Below, piece by piece: positions 24,401 to 33,180 of a stretch of 64,000 nt of DNA. The stretch lies in the NCBI GenBank assembly GCA_029962745.1, contig CM057153.1, positions 8,934,962 to 8,998,961 of the forward strand, given 5' to 3'. This stretch comes from Echinometra lucunter. Lineage: Eukaryota; Echinodermata; Echinoidea; Camarodonta; Echinometridae. Numbering within the stretch: position 1 is the first letter of the stretch; the number at the start of each line of letters is the position of its first letter. The notes below the pieces were generated by a model. That model saw only the letters and a list, made by a program, of their open reading frames with translations, did no database searches and was not told the DNA's origin. A program made the translations under genes and the position numbers.

Positions 24401-27400
24401 TTTATTTGTGCACCGTCTATCTTCAGTATTTAGTTGAAGTAGAATATCCTTTTGAGTACTACATGTATCTCAGATGAAGATGGCAGTTGAAAAATAGATC
24501 TTTAGTGTTTTGCTTCCAGAATCTGCTCTATCTCTGGAAATTTACAAGTCATCTTGAAATAATGAACTGAGAGTTTTGAGAAAGAGCAATAATGAAACCC
24601 CTTCCTCCATTATAATGAAATAATAACAAAAAATGAGAAAAACAATTCTCTAATTCATCAAAACATGTTTATATTTTTGAGCAAATTGTATTTTAGAATA
24701 CCATACTCCAAAAGGAATGAATGGGTGAAACAATAATCATCATGTAAAATATTCATAACGTTGGTAATAACCGAACTGTAAACCCCTAACAGAGTCAAGG
24801 ACCAGTAGTAGATCCTCAGTGAGCAGCAAATCCAGCAAAAGCAGCAAGAGTGGATCTGGTTTCCTCAGTAGAGTGGCTTCTTTAATAGACGGAAGCTCAT
24901 CTAGCGATGATGAAAAAGAAGAGAAAGGAAAGAAAGGTGATAATCATCATATCATTATATTGAGCGATACCATCATGTCTAAGGTTATATTGCCAGTGAG
25001 GAGGTCAGTGGCAATATGCTTTGATGGAGGTTGTGCTTTCACAGACATACATGTACAGGTACATGCATTGTGGCAAAGAGCGCGTGCAATTAATCAAAGG
25101 GTCGTGAGCTTGATGCCCACTGATGCCTGGCTTCTTATGTCCTTCAGTAAGACATTTAATCCACCTTTGCTGCACTCTACCCAGGTGTATAAATGGGTAC
25201 CTGGCACTGCTGGGGTAATGATTGTAAGCTCCTTGAACACCCTTTGGGGTGGATATGTTGCGCAGTATGAACATCTAAGCATAAGGTATCATTTGATTGG
25301 GTTGTATGGTGAATGTATGTTTAATACTGAAATCAGTTTGTATAGTATTAAAACAGGTTCAATTCTTATTTCACTATTCTGTGTGTTAATACAGGAACAT
25401 ACTTCTAAAACCCAGACTTCTGCATATACTCCATGCTGAGAAGAAACAATGTGAAGTATATATATATATTTTTTTTCAGTTGCTGGGACATTAAAGTATT
25501 ATCTTCCTGACTAAATTTTATTCTTTGTTAATTCCATGGTTATTCCATTTTGTATGAACTTGAGTCTTCTGTGAGATTTATAAGGCTTTCTGGTTTTTGC
25601 ATTTTGGATGACTTTGCATGTATTTCTGGCATCCAAGTGGGATAAAATCCATGGTCTTGTTTTGAAAATCAGATCGGCATCATCATATATGGGAAGGTGT
25701 GACAGCATCACAAGAAAAAAAACGGCAATGTCTAGTTCTTTAAATGTTAAACATTGTTCTCATACTTCCTTTATTGGCAGCATATGTGTCAGTGGAATCG
25801 ACATGTGTTTGTATTTTCCATGATTATACCACAGACCATATCTAAGGTATTACATGTATATCATATAGACCTGTTGCTTTCATCTTCTATTGAGAGCAAG
25901 AAGACTTTCACTTCTATGTACAATAATGCCCTGTTGGCACTCCATAGACAATATCGTGTCGGAAGGAAATTTGGGTTTGACTGAACTTCTTCATGTTTTC
26001 AATGATTGGTGAATGTACAGTTCTTTTTTTTTGCCTAATTGATATTCCTTTGAGAGCGAAAAGAAAGTTATTCTCACATGGTGTCATCGATTCTGTTTGG
26101 TCATATGATTCTACAAGTGCTTCCAAGTCATCCAGGAGTCCAAAGCAGTCTGAGTCCTCTGTCTTCATGAACTTCTTGGGAATTCATGAGTGTGTGAATA
26201 GTCAAGTGAGCTAAAGATTGGGTCTGTACACACCTGCCTAAATCTTTAGTCAGGAGTCATTTCAATCATCATGCTCTATTCCAGGGCTCCACACCAGCTT
26301 CTTCCGTTGTGGGTCCAGACTGAAAATTTATGGTGTATATCCATTGAGCCCTATGTAATTTTATTTTGTATTTTAGGGGCCCAGGCCAAGATTCTGGGGG
26401 CCCCAAGGGTAGCAGGCACCTGTTTGTGTTGAGCCCTGCTCTACGCCATGATTGAAGATTTGAGAGTAACGAAGTTAATCCACCTTAACCAGCTATTCCT
26501 GCATCACATTCCATTTTTTTTCCCTTTACAGTCCGACCTCCCCTATCCGGCCTTCATTTATCCAGACTCCTCTATCAACAGGCCTCGTCTTCCGGCCAGC
26601 TTCCCTCTTATTCTTCATCCAATTCACCTAAAAGCCTGGGAGACGGAAACATCGTGGGAAATTTTGCGTTTTATTGTATTTTAATTTCATCTCGTACAAA
26701 CAGAAAGATATTGATCATTTACAATCATCCACAACACCAAGGAAATTGATATTTTACAGCAAATAGACTGCTCTACCCTATAAATTTTCATAGAAAAGGT
26801 GTCCCACTACATTACTCTCATATCCGGCCATTTCACTTATATGGATGGGCGCTTGTCCGGACGTAGCCAGATAAGCAATGTCGGACTGTATTTAGGATAC
26901 CACGTATAATTATGTTTGCACGTGCCAAGCTGGGCAAGTTGTACATGGTATCTTGTACCCAACAAAGACTGAGCTCTGTAGTTTTTCAATTTAGTAAAAA
27001 GCATAACAAATTAATGCTTTTTCTGTGAAATAGGAAATCAATATTCGACAGCTCCATTCCCGTAACTTCTGTCAAAATGAAGTTTAGTTGGGTAGCTTAG
27101 TAGAACAGAGTGGCACGAAAAGACTCTTCAGGAACACAAACAATATCAACAACATCATGCATTTTGAGTTCTTTGAGCATCTTTTCATGCTGCTACGTTT
27201 TTGCTAAGCTACTCTGTAATTTCTGTCCTGGGGGGTGTTTCATAAAGCTGTTTGTAAAGTTACGAATGACTTTACGAATGACTTTACGAACAACTTGAAT
27301 ATGGCAAGCCAGATGGGATTCTCAATCATTATAAATCGCAACAGGTAAAGTTGAAATATGCAGACTAACATTAACATTTCTATTGTTTACAAACATTTTT

Positions 27401-27916
27401 ATTGCAAAGTACATTTTTTGCTGCAGTTTAATTGAGTTTTTGGGAAATGCAGTCACACTTTGGTTAAATGTCAGGTAAAACTTTGGGTATCCCATTTTTT
27501 GCACTTCATATTCGTAAAGTCATGCGTTACTTTACGAACAGCTTTGTGAAACACCCCCCAGATTTCATTATGAGACTATCAAAATGCATGCTTAGCAAAT
27601 ATTTTGTGTTGTGGGCTCAATCATCTAGCACATGTGATAGACATGTGCATGCTCAAGCTTTCAGAAAAAAAATCTTACTCATGAAATTGCATGAAAATAT
27701 TCTATTACAAATATAATTGTATGTTGTGCACTGGTTTGTAGAGGCCTGAATTCCTGGAATGCCTAGAATGTGTGCACAACAACCTTTTTGTGTGCTTTAA
27801 CACTTTTGGACATTTCAAATTGATTTTTTGGTGTAATTTTTCCTTCTCTCTTTCTTTCTTTTACAGATGAAGAGCAAGGAGAAGAAAAGACAGAAGAACA
27901 GAAGGAAGAAGAATAA
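9335..27916 (+). CDS. ODAD4: Outer dynein arm docking complex subunit 4 (TTC25/ODAD4), 12 coding exons
   Basis: TPR protein needed to dock outer dynein arms onto the doublet microtubules of motile cilia. Joined exons: 9335-9442, 12559-12690, 13448-13601, 14068-14129, 15381-15561, 16024-16245, 16820-17027, 17546-17829, 18561-18818, 20212-20415, 24793-24936, 27867-27916. Total 2007 nt, 668 residues plus TAA, every phase agreeing. Length and exon content match vertebrate ODAD4 (about 670 residues). N-terminal TPRs lie at about 13-115 (GDFEMALVFYHRG is diagnostic); a conserved linker includes LENKGDLSFFTKQ, QLLGELYEDKEYL and EFWRQQKPMYAR; a second TPR cluster spans about 290-490 (SRALDNLGRVYARVGKF, WLYHEIGRCHLELG). 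The tail from about 490 is a Glu/Lys-rich, then Ser-rich low-complexity region. Oddities: a second candidate first exon at 11691-11819, and intron 9 with a likely GC donor. It is convergent with PRMT2. Confidence 0.93.
9513..9740. mobile_element. Inverted-repeat MITE in ODAD4 intron 1
   Basis: Ends GTTGGGTGTCCGGACAGG and CCTGTCCGGACCCAACCC are imperfect reverse complements around about 228 bp of AT-rich, non-coding DNA. No clear target duplication was seen. Confidence 0.55.
10128..10375. repeat. Foldback-family repeat (ACACGCGTGTGGC type), half copy
   Basis: This stretch, from about GTGACGATCAAAGTTTTGCA through GTGGCTGTATACACTGCC, is homologous to both arms of the larger foldback at 52140-53075 in PRMT2 intron 1. 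Only one arm is present here. Confidence 0.6.
11691..11819 (+). CDS. ODAD4: ODAD4 exon 1b (candidate alternative first exon)
   Basis: An ATG at 11691, with an in-frame TAA 12 nt upstream, opens 43 codons ending exactly at TTA|GTATGT in phase 0, the same phase as exon 1a. The peptide (MDEYVDPVKEREEQ... to RDYRRAMEGYNL) joins directly to ALEIEPTDKN of exon 2, giving a well-formed TPR1 with a different N-terminus (675 residues in total). The in-frame stop excludes it as an internal exon in phase 0, so alternative promoter use is the simplest reading. It could instead be a decaying duplicate of exon 1. Confidence 0.68.
12559..12690 (+). CDS. ODAD4: ODAD4 exon 2
   Basis: 44 codons, phase 0 on both sides (TTATAG|GCC ... 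AAG|GTATGC). It encodes the end of TPR1 and most of TPR2, including NCLVARSKCYLQLGD and ALKDAEASL, very close to vertebrate ODAD4. Confidence 0.93.
12705..13015 (+). mobile_element. tRNA-derived SINE in ODAD4 intron 2
   Basis: A box-A-like TTTGGCTCAGTCATTGAAG and box-B-like GTGGGTTTGAATTC lie about 40 bp apart at the left end. A SINE-like body follows with CATGTTAAGAACCCACTGCA, a relic of the ACGTTAAAGAACCC motif shared by many SINEs. The right end is uncertain. Confidence 0.55.
13448..13601 (+). CDS. ODAD4: ODAD4 exon 3
   Basis: Acceptor AACAG|GGC, donor GGA A|GTAAGA, phase 0 to phase 1. It encodes TPR3 with QKAEALYQMGDFEMALVFYH and the conserved FRLGIQKAQEAIDNSIG. Confidence 0.93.
14068..14129 (+). 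CDS. ODAD4: ODAD4 exon 4
   Basis: 62-nt exon between TGTCTAG and GTAAGA, phase 1 to 0, encoding PSKVKLENKGDLSFFTKQDE, which is nearly identical to vertebrate ODAD4 in this stretch. Confidence 0.92.
14224..14925. mobile_element. Inverted-repeat MITE in ODAD4 intron 4
   Basis: About 700 bp with ends GGGGTGGTATTCTGAACACC and CAGTCTCAGAATGCCACCCC. Subterminal TTTTAA/AAAACAG words are repeated in inverted order, and CAGAATACCG appears twice inside. It has no transposase. It may be the product of nested or repeated copies, since internal end-like motifs occur near 14730 and 14865. Confidence 0.7.
15094..15270 (-). mobile_element. Truncated SINE, same family as 17870-18150
   Basis: On the minus strand, the body (AGTTGTGAGCACTG, AGCCGGGGTAATAT) ends in a GCGTTATACAAATATCC(AATATT) tail and an ATT repeat. 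It lacks the tRNA head. Confidence 0.7.
15381..15561 (+). CDS. ODAD4: ODAD4 exon 5
   Basis: Phase 0 to 1 (CCTTAG|GTG ... GAA G|GTAAAA). It encodes a basic linker (KKKRPVKPEQTPAEKK) then the conserved QLLGELYEDKEYLDRLLRDE. Confidence 0.92.
16024..16245 (+). CDS. ODAD4: ODAD4 exon 6
   Basis: Phase 1 to 1 (ATTCAG|AT ... GCA G|GTAAGT), 222 nt. It encodes LVNEGLQYLDTRTEFWRQQK followed by a charged helix and PAKYILKNLEEIDA, all strongly conserved in ODAD4. Confidence 0.93.
16820..17027 (+). CDS. ODAD4: ODAD4 exon 7
   Basis: Phase 1 to 2 (GCGTAG|CA ... GAA AC|GTAAGT). It encodes the first repeats of the C-terminal TPR cluster (RPRDALRQAQKVL, FIANLHSCLGNAYLDL, EQNHRKDLDLSK). Confidence 0.93.
17546..17829 (+). 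CDS. ODAD4: ODAD4 exon 8
   Basis: Phase 2 to 1 (TTATAG|T ... GAA G|GTAGGT), 284 nt. It encodes two to three TPR units including SRALDNLGRVYARVGKFGEA, TWLYHEIGRCHLELGD and WQLNASVLIAQ. Confidence 0.94.
17870..18150 (-). mobile_element. Full-length tRNA-derived SINE in ODAD4 intron 8
   Basis: On the minus strand it begins GGCATTGTGGCTCAGTGGAT (tRNA-like head with box A), has box B GGGGTTCGAATCAC, and continues through a body with CCACCCAGGTGTACATGGGT. It ends GTGCGCTATATAAATGTCC with an ATT-repeat tail. This is a complete SINE layout: tRNA head, conserved core, LINE-like tail. Relatives lie at 15094-15270 and 25050-25300. Confidence 0.85.
18561..18818 (+). CDS. ODAD4: ODAD4 exon 9
   Basis: Acceptor TTCTCAG|TC, phase 1. 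It encodes the last TPR (VKLGDLQEAIDSFERSLDMA) and the start of the Glu/Lys-rich tail. No GT in the right phase lies at its end; the best donor is GAAG|GCAAGG at 18818/18819, phase 1, a good GC-AG donor. Read-through would instead end the protein at TAG 18842-18844 after KEYSLVF, a possible short isoform. Confidence 0.82.
18948..20049. repeat. Tandem duplication (about 343 bp unit) with a TTAA element inserted in copy 2
   Basis: Copy 1 (about 18948-19289) and copy 2 (19290-20049) share the same order of landmarks: ATACATGTG..TAGAAATA, GAGAGAGGGGGGGGGGATGG, GGATTAA, GCCACAATGATACAACAATG, GCGGGTTACTTGCATAT. Copy 2 is longer only because of the element at 19507-19916. Confidence 0.85.
19507..19916. 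mobile_element. piggyBac-like MITE, CCCATAGAGG family, copy 1
   Basis: 410 bp starting CCCATAGAGGTACAG and ending CTGTACTGCTATGGG, flanked by TTAA at 19503-19506 and 19917-19920. The sister copy of the local duplication has a single TTAA at the matching place, proving the target duplication. TTAA target with CCC...GGG ends is the piggyBac signature. It carries no transposase. Confidence 0.85.
20212..20415 (+). CDS. ODAD4: ODAD4 exon 10
   Basis: Acceptor ACACAG|AA, donor GAT G|GTGAAA, phase 1 to 1, 204 nt. Only this frame gives the acidic, Gln/Glu/Lys-rich composition expected from exon 9 (SRRVDDKEEAYEQQ ... EEEETQQQQQGHD). It is phase-symmetric, so it could be skipped without a frameshift. 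Confidence 0.75.
20416..22510. other. ODAD4 intron 10, left part
   Basis: No exon or recognisable element is seen, apart from A/T homopolymers, a CA run at about 21019-21032 and an AAAAC repeat at about 21294-21313. Confidence 0.5.
23109..24250. mobile_element. Satellite-bearing element nested in the MITE
   Basis: The insertion begins GTCTCGCCTGCGTAGCGGAG, and GCAGGCGAGAC (24216-24226) near its right end is the reverse complement of the first 11 bases. A GTC/GGC-rich tract at about 23155-23206 precedes the 161-bp satellite. The element type is not recognised; the exact right boundary, near CCTTGTTAAC, is approximate. Confidence 0.6.
23224..23910. repeat. 161-bp satellite, about 4.3 copies, ABAB dimer order
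   Basis: The landmark AATAACTTTYTATA recurs at 23224, 23385, 23546, 23707 and 23868, exactly 161 bp apart. Monomers alternate between type A (ATAGCTTY, GTGGGATCACCAAATT) and type B (ATACCTTCGAGGTAGGATTG), so the real unit is a 322-bp dimer. Each of the four full monomers ends in AGGTCA-type half-sites spaced by one base. Confidence 0.9.
24793..24936 (+). CDS. ODAD4: ODAD4 exon 11
   Basis: Acceptor CTAACAG|AG, donor AAA G|GTGATA, phase 1 to 1, 144 nt. It encodes a Ser/Lys-rich segment (SSVSSKSSKSSKSGSGFLSR) then GSSSSDDEKEEKGKK, with casein-kinase-2-like acidic serines. It is phase-symmetric and skippable. Confidence 0.75.
25050..25300 (+). mobile_element. tRNA-derived SINE in ODAD4 intron 11
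   Basis: A tRNA-like head (GTGGCAAAGAGCGCGTGCAA, then box-B-like GGGTCGTGAGCTTGATGCCC) is followed by the body CCACCCAGG-related CTACCCAGGTGTATAAATGG and the tail TGTTGCGCAGTATGAACATC. It is the same layout as the SINE at 17870-18150, in the opposite orientation. Confidence 0.65.
26281..26446. repeat. Small inverted-repeat element
   Basis: CCAGGGCTCCACACC on the left and TGTTGAGCCCTGCTC on the right form imperfect arms, and the interior has GGGGCCCAGG...GGGGGCCCC palindromic segments. Confidence 0.4.
26529..26888. mobile_element. pogo/Tigger-like MITE
   Basis: 360 bp starting CAGTCCGACCTCCCCTATCC and ending AGATAAGCAATGTCGGACTG, flanked by TA on both sides. TATCCGG words recur inside. TA target and CAGT...-GACCTC ends are typical of pogo/Tigger-type members of the Tc1/mariner superfamily; it has no transposase. 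Confidence 0.7.
27228..27561. mobile_element. Inverted-repeat MITE, GGGTGTTTCATAAAGC family, copy 1
   Basis: Ends CTGGGGGGTGTTTCATAAAG and CTTTGTGAAACACCCCCCAG are reverse complements. Subterminal GTAAAGTTACGAATGACTTT is also repeated in inverted order. Other copies lie at 56174-56502 and 63358-63531. Confidence 0.8.
27867..27916 (+). CDS. ODAD4: ODAD4 exon 12 (last coding exon)
   Basis: Acceptor TTTTACAG|AT, phase 1, then DEEQGEEKTEEQKEEE and TAA at 27914-27916. A polypyrimidine-rich tract precedes the acceptor. It closes the reading frame exactly. Confidence 0.82.
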
Positions 27917-28489
27917 TAACGTCACATATTTGAAACAGTTACTTGGAACATTTCATTCTTTCTTTTGTCACAGAGAGTGAAGATCAGGAAAATTCAAAAT
28001 ACATGGTCTGACTGTTCGTAGTGCGTAGCAAAATGTCTGAAACTGGATCCCAACACAAAATTCTAAGTTTTTCTTCAAACTACCATACAAGATGATTCTG
28101 AAATTACCTGTATCAAGGCACAGTGTTTGCCCTTCATAAGGGTTTGATACATAAGTATCAACAAATTTACGTTATGATAAACAAATTAAATATATGTTCT
28201 GAGGAAGACACGACTCCAGAAGAATTTGATCTGATAATGTCTTGCAACATTTCATTCAGTTGTGCACATTCTACAAATTAGTAGAGAAGACACAGCATTG
28301 TTTCCAAATTTCATCTAAAAGTGGGCGGACCATAGTGTTTGATTTATACCGTTTGTTTGGATATTGATCATGTTTCATGAAACAAAGTCATGCTAAAATC
28401 ACCATTGTTATTTAGCTGTTATAACTTATTTTGGTTGTATGACTTGATCCTGTTTTAGATTTAAAAAAAACTGATCTTATTTGGTTTAT

Positions 28490-28996
28490 AGCCAATTGGT
28501 CCACTACCAGTTGGTCTAATTGCCACTTTGCCTTAACACCACCATGGCTAAAACCATTTGGTCTACTATCATTTTGGTCTAATTGCCGTTCAAGTTGTCC
28601 AGTCATCATTTGGTCTAATACCCACTTGGGCTATATTTCATTTTGTCTAATGATCAAATGGTCTAATTGCCACTTTGTCTACTTAGTTTTCCTTATTTTG
28701 TCTAATGATCAAATGGTCTAATTGCCACTTTGTCTACTTAGTTTTCCTTATTTTGTCTAATGACTATTTGGACTATTACCAGTCCGTTAATCAGACAGAC
28801 TAAGATAGACTAAGACCAAGTGGGTATTAAGACGAAATGGGCAGAGCCTAATTGAAAATTAGATGAAATGGTAAATGGACTAAGTGGCAATTAGACCAAA
28901 TGGTTATTAGACATACTGCTTATAGATGAAATGGGATTAGATAATGTGGGATGAGACCAAACGGGCATTAGAAAAGTGGGAGTAGACCAAGTGACA
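28490..28996. repeat. Foldback minisatellite of TTGGTCTAATTGCCACTTT-type units
   Basis: From about 28490 to 28790 short units such as TGGTCTAATTGCCACTTTG repeat in one direction, with a near-exact duplicated block of about 60 bp around 28625-28760. From about 28800 to 28996 the reverse complement units (AATTAGACCAAATGG) follow. The whole could form a long imperfect hairpin. Confidence 0.75.
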
Positions 28997-29152
28997 ATTC
29001 ACCCCTCATTCATTCACAACCCATAAGTTTGCAATACTGCATGTAATTAACTTCAATGCATGCAAATGTCCACTTTCTGAAATATCTCTGAAATGGCACA
29101 TTGTCTCTTCATTAATCATGCTTTATTCTGTGACTATTGTTTCATTTAGCAG

Positions 29153-29509
29153 CAGTCAATATACATGTGGTCATCACATGATTTGCAGGATGTTTCTAGT
29201 TGCTTATTTATTTTCAGAGTTAATACCATGAAATGTAAAACAGATGTGATGACTACAGCGGGTGCTTAGAAAACCATGGATTTCTTGGATTTCTTGTACA
29301 AATTGTTTTGAGTAAACACAACTATTGAACTACAGTCAATATACATGTGGTCATCACATGATTTGCAGGATGTTTCTAGTTGCTTATTTATTTTCAGAGT
29401 TAATACCATGAAATGTAAAACAGATGTGATGACTACAGCGGGTGCTTAGAAAACCATGGATTTCTTGGATTTCTTGTACAAATTGTTTTGAGTAAACACA
29501 ACTATTGAA
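29153..29509. repeat. Perfect tandem duplication, 180-bp period
   Basis: 29153-29329 and 29333-29509 are identical over 177 bp, starting CAGTCAATATACATGTGG and ending ACAACTATTGAA. This is a very recent duplication or an assembly artefact. Confidence 0.95.
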
Positions 29510-30311
29510 ATCAAACTCCAGTCTCTGGTTCTTGTCGGTTGAGAGACATATCGAATTTAATCAGAAGTACAGTGCAAAAGGCCCCCTTGAAGCATTTTTC
29601 AGTATTCTGAAAACTTTTCAAATGATTTCCGGTCTGATTGTTGTTTATTTTATTCAAAGTGCTGGATAACTTTTTCTCTTTGCAGTTATAAATGAACCCC
29701 CCCCCCAAACAGGGAATCTAAGTCGAGGGATTGCATAGCAATCATGTTTTTAATTGAAATGTTTGTTTTATGGAGAAATGAAGAGCTGATAATATGCCAC
29801 TTCTTACTAAGTGTATGGTGTTTGTATGACGGTACTCTAACAGTCCTCAAGATTGCGCATGTGCTCATCTATGTCAGTAGGTAAAACCATGTGTTGTTAC
29901 TCTGTGGTAAAACTGCAGCCCTGCCATGTTTGATGCGAGAGAATGTTTACAAAAGCCTTATTTCAATTGTTTGCATGTATGGCACAGAAGTATACAATGT
30001 GGAATTGGAGCATACAATATGTGATGTATGATCTTTCATATTAGTTATTCTTTTTATATTACATGTATGATCCTAACAAAACATTTAAGACTTGTTTTCT
30101 AAATGTTTGCATGTAATTTTCTCTTATGACTTTGTTTTCTATGAAGTATAGAACTTGTAATTCAGATAAATTTGTAGCCTTGTGCTTTAAAATGCAAGAA
30201 TCTGAGGATGTTTGTGAGATGCCATGACGTATTGTTACCTCTTTTCTTGCAGCCAATACTGTCTTCAAAATCAAAGAATCTTGAGAATTTGTACATGATA
30301 TATCATATGTA

Positions 30312-30317
30312 AATAAA
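30312..30317 (+). terminator. Candidate ODAD4 polyadenylation signal
   Basis: AATAAA followed by a T run within 15 bp. An alternative signal lies at 30490-30495. Confidence 0.45.
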
Positions 30318-30692
30318 GTTACATTTTTTTGTAACAGATTCTATTCATTATAGATGGTAAGAATAAAAGGAGTCTTCATCCTGCTCTGGATTCATCCGAT
30401 CTTTCTCAGTTTGGTAAAAAGCCCTGTTGTACATAATATTTGTTTCATGTATATGTGATATGTACAAAAATATATTCTTTGACCATCCAAATAAATGTTT
30501 GCTTCTTGTACTCAATTTTGCAAAAGCTTGCTCTTTGTTTTGTTGTCTTTTACTTATAAATGATATACATGTACATACAAGCATCTAATTCATATCTGTT
30601 TCTTCAATCGTTTCTCTTGGAATTGCAAAGATGAAGTCAGCAATATGTACTTAGAATTAGGAGCGATGGGGTTATGTGTACTTTTCTTAGTG

Positions 30693-30696
<4 letters not shown>

Positions 30697-30735
<39 letters not shown>
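30697..30735. repeat. (GA)n microsatellite
   Basis: About 19 GA units. Confidence 0.9.
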
Positions 30736-30739
<4 letters not shown>

Positions 30740-31603
30740 TGGAGGGTGGGGGAGGAGAAAGGCATTGCAAGAATTATCTTTTCAGGTATGTTATTAAAAA
30801 TGGAGATACTACATTCTGGGTATTTTTTCATATGTGTTTGAAAGTGGTGACCATGGTTTACAGGTTTCTATGATCTGCAAATTGCTCCCAAGCCATTTTC
30901 ACAGCACACAAACTATTACACAACACAAATACAGTATCTTTTTGTACCTGTAATTTTATTGCTATAGCACCTCATAGTATACAACTGACAAAGTCCTGAT
31001 AACTATTCATATTGCTTGAACATCAGATCTTTACTCTAGCATATTATTTTGATTTTCATTCAAGACAAACATCGACTTAAAGTACCATATGGAGTAATAT
31101 TAATAGGGTTCTTTTTTGAAGAGAGAGAGAGGGGGAGAGGAGGGAGTACTAAAAAGCAAATAATGCAATATTGGCAAGAGTCTGAAATTCAACAAAGCAT
31201 TAAAATCCACCACTTCACATCTCCATTATTGAACTTGAATACAAAAATATATCCTCCCCCCTCAAAAACAAATTCAAATAAATGAAACAGAGCATTACAT
31301 TCTGTATTTCTATCTTCAAAATTTTCAAACTTGAAGCAATGGATAGTACATGCTGACAGTCACTTCATAACACCATCAAACAAGGAGGATTAATTGTCTT
31401 CAGCACAAATTTAGTTTTCAATATAGTGGGGGGGGGGGGGGGGGTCCGACATACATTAATATTAAAAAAGTTTAAATGAGCCTTCTAATGTACTGAATTT
31501 ACGACAAGGGATTCTAATGCAATAGAAAATGTCTACGAGTATAAATGATACCATCAATTCAATAAATAATCTCAATTTCAAATGCAAGTAGGAATTTATC
31601 TTC

Positions 31604-31836
31604 CTGGGGCCATATTCTGAAAAATGTTTCATTTTTTATCTTATTCTAATTGTCATAGCAATCAGAAATAGGTTACGCCACTGGCTCACACCGTGCACTT
31701 TGGCTTATGTACTGGTCTAAAAGCACACTTTTGCGCAATTCAAACCAATCACAGATTCGCCTTCAAAATTTGTTACGACAAGGGAAAGAAGGAAGATAAG
31801 ATAAAAGATAAAAAACTTTGCAGAATACCGGTCCTG
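31604..31836. mobile_element. Inverted-repeat MITE
   Basis: Left end CTGGGGCCATATTCTGAAAA and right end TTGCAGAATACCGGTCCTG are imperfect reverse complements. The interior contains AAACCAATCACAGA, a CCAAT word, as in other foldback elements of this window. Confidence 0.6.
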
Positions 31837-32798
31837 AACATTTAAATGAAAAACAAAAATCATTTCACAGAATGCAATGAAGCATTTTTATTTTAAGTTT
31901 TTTTTTTTTTATACAAGTTGGCATCATAAACTAGATATAAATAAATGTACATGTAAGAGTGGAACATAAAATAATATTGTTCATATCAAGAATTTTTTTT
32001 TTCTACCAACATTGTATGTACCTTTTCACTTTCTCATTTTGAAATAAAAAGAGGTCTCCATTGATTTTTGAAATGTTACAAATTAAGCGATGGAATAGCT
32101 GCAGACACATCAGCACTCATAACTGGCCACTGCAAGTCATAATACAGAGTGGTTACTTGCAGATCCACCTAGTATTTCTGCCTGCTTCTGTATCTAATAT
32201 TAGAATTGCCAATAATTCATCGCTGAATTCATTCATAATTAATGTTATTTTGTCAAATACATCCAATACAATTAGTAAATCAGTCATATCTTATATAATA
32301 AATATTCCGTGGTATTTCACAGTGGTAATAAAATTTATAAAATGCGTACATTTACATAGTTTCATTAACATCACCTACTGGTATATATGTAATGCACATC
32401 AAACATTCCTAATATTAAGAATTTATCAAAATATGGTTAACAATTGACAGCCTCTTGATTTTTTTATTTTCTTTTATTGCTTTGCCTTGAAATCACATTC
32501 TGAGGTAGACGTAACCCTCTCTGACTAAAATGATTTTTTATTCCAAACTGGATTATTGCTTTCAATATAATAGTGGCACATTGGTTCATATTGATATGTT
32601 AAAATAAAACATACTAGGAACTACAGTATTTTAATACAAAGTTGTCAGAAACTAGGAGCATATTGCTATTCTTAGAATGGTTACATAGCATTCCTGGAAT
32701 TTCCTGCATGTAAGGAACTTTCACTTTCTGACAATTTGTTCACAATTTCTTATTAAGTACATATCTCCTGTGAACATAGAACATTGAATATATGGAGA

Positions 32799-33180
32799 AT
32801 GAATAATTTACACTGCAAAAAATCTTCTGCCTTCTTACTGGCCATTGCAGAAGCACACATTTTGGTAATGTCACATAATCACCATAAGCCTACCCATTGC
32901 AAAAATACCCATTCCACCTCTGGCTTCAAAGTTCCAATGAAGTACAATTTCCTACACACAGAACATCTAGTTATATACTGAAAATGAATAATTTTCATTG
33001 CAAAAAATATTCTGCCTTCTTACTGGCCATTGCAGAAGCACACATTTTGGTAATGTCACATAATCACCATAAGCCTACCAATTGCAAAAATACCCATTCA
33101 ACCCCTGGCTTCAAAGTTCTAGTGAAGTACGATTTCTTACACTGAGAATGAATAATTTACATTGCAAAAAATCTTCCACC
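32799..33180. repeat. Tandem repeat, about 185-bp unit, 2.2 copies
   Basis: GAATAATTT..ACTGCAAAAAAT followed by GCCTTCTTACTGGCCATTGC recurs at about 32801, 32986 and (shortened by about 20 bp) 33150. Confidence 0.85.

Larger units (their letters stand above)
22511..24455. repeat. Tandem duplication (229-bp unit) with a TTAA element inserted in copy 2
   Basis: Copy 1 runs from about 22511 to 22739. Copy 2 starts at 22740, breaks at the TTAA at 22884-22887, and resumes after 24385 with GGCGCACCATGATTG...GTAGAATATCC. Copy 1 reads CACTTAAGGCACGCCATGAT with no insertion. Confidence 0.82.
27917..30335 (+). other. ODAD4: ODAD4 3' untranslated region (inferred)
   Basis: After the stop codon no further coding potential is seen. 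The first strong AATAAA with a following T-rich stretch is at 30312-30317, a second is at 30490-30495. The interval contains a foldback minisatellite and a 177-bp perfect tandem duplication. The UTR extent is inferred from these signals only. Confidence 0.45.

Noticed and set aside
24819..25439. 206-codon plus-strand frame starting in ODAD4 exon 11
   Set aside because: Only the first part is exon 11; the rest is intron and a SINE read through the splice donor.
25914..26168. 84-codon minus-strand frame inside ODAD4 intron 11 (MKTEDSDCFGLLDDLEALVE...)
   Set aside because: Composition is protein-like, but no family was recognised and no flanking exon or promoter supports it.
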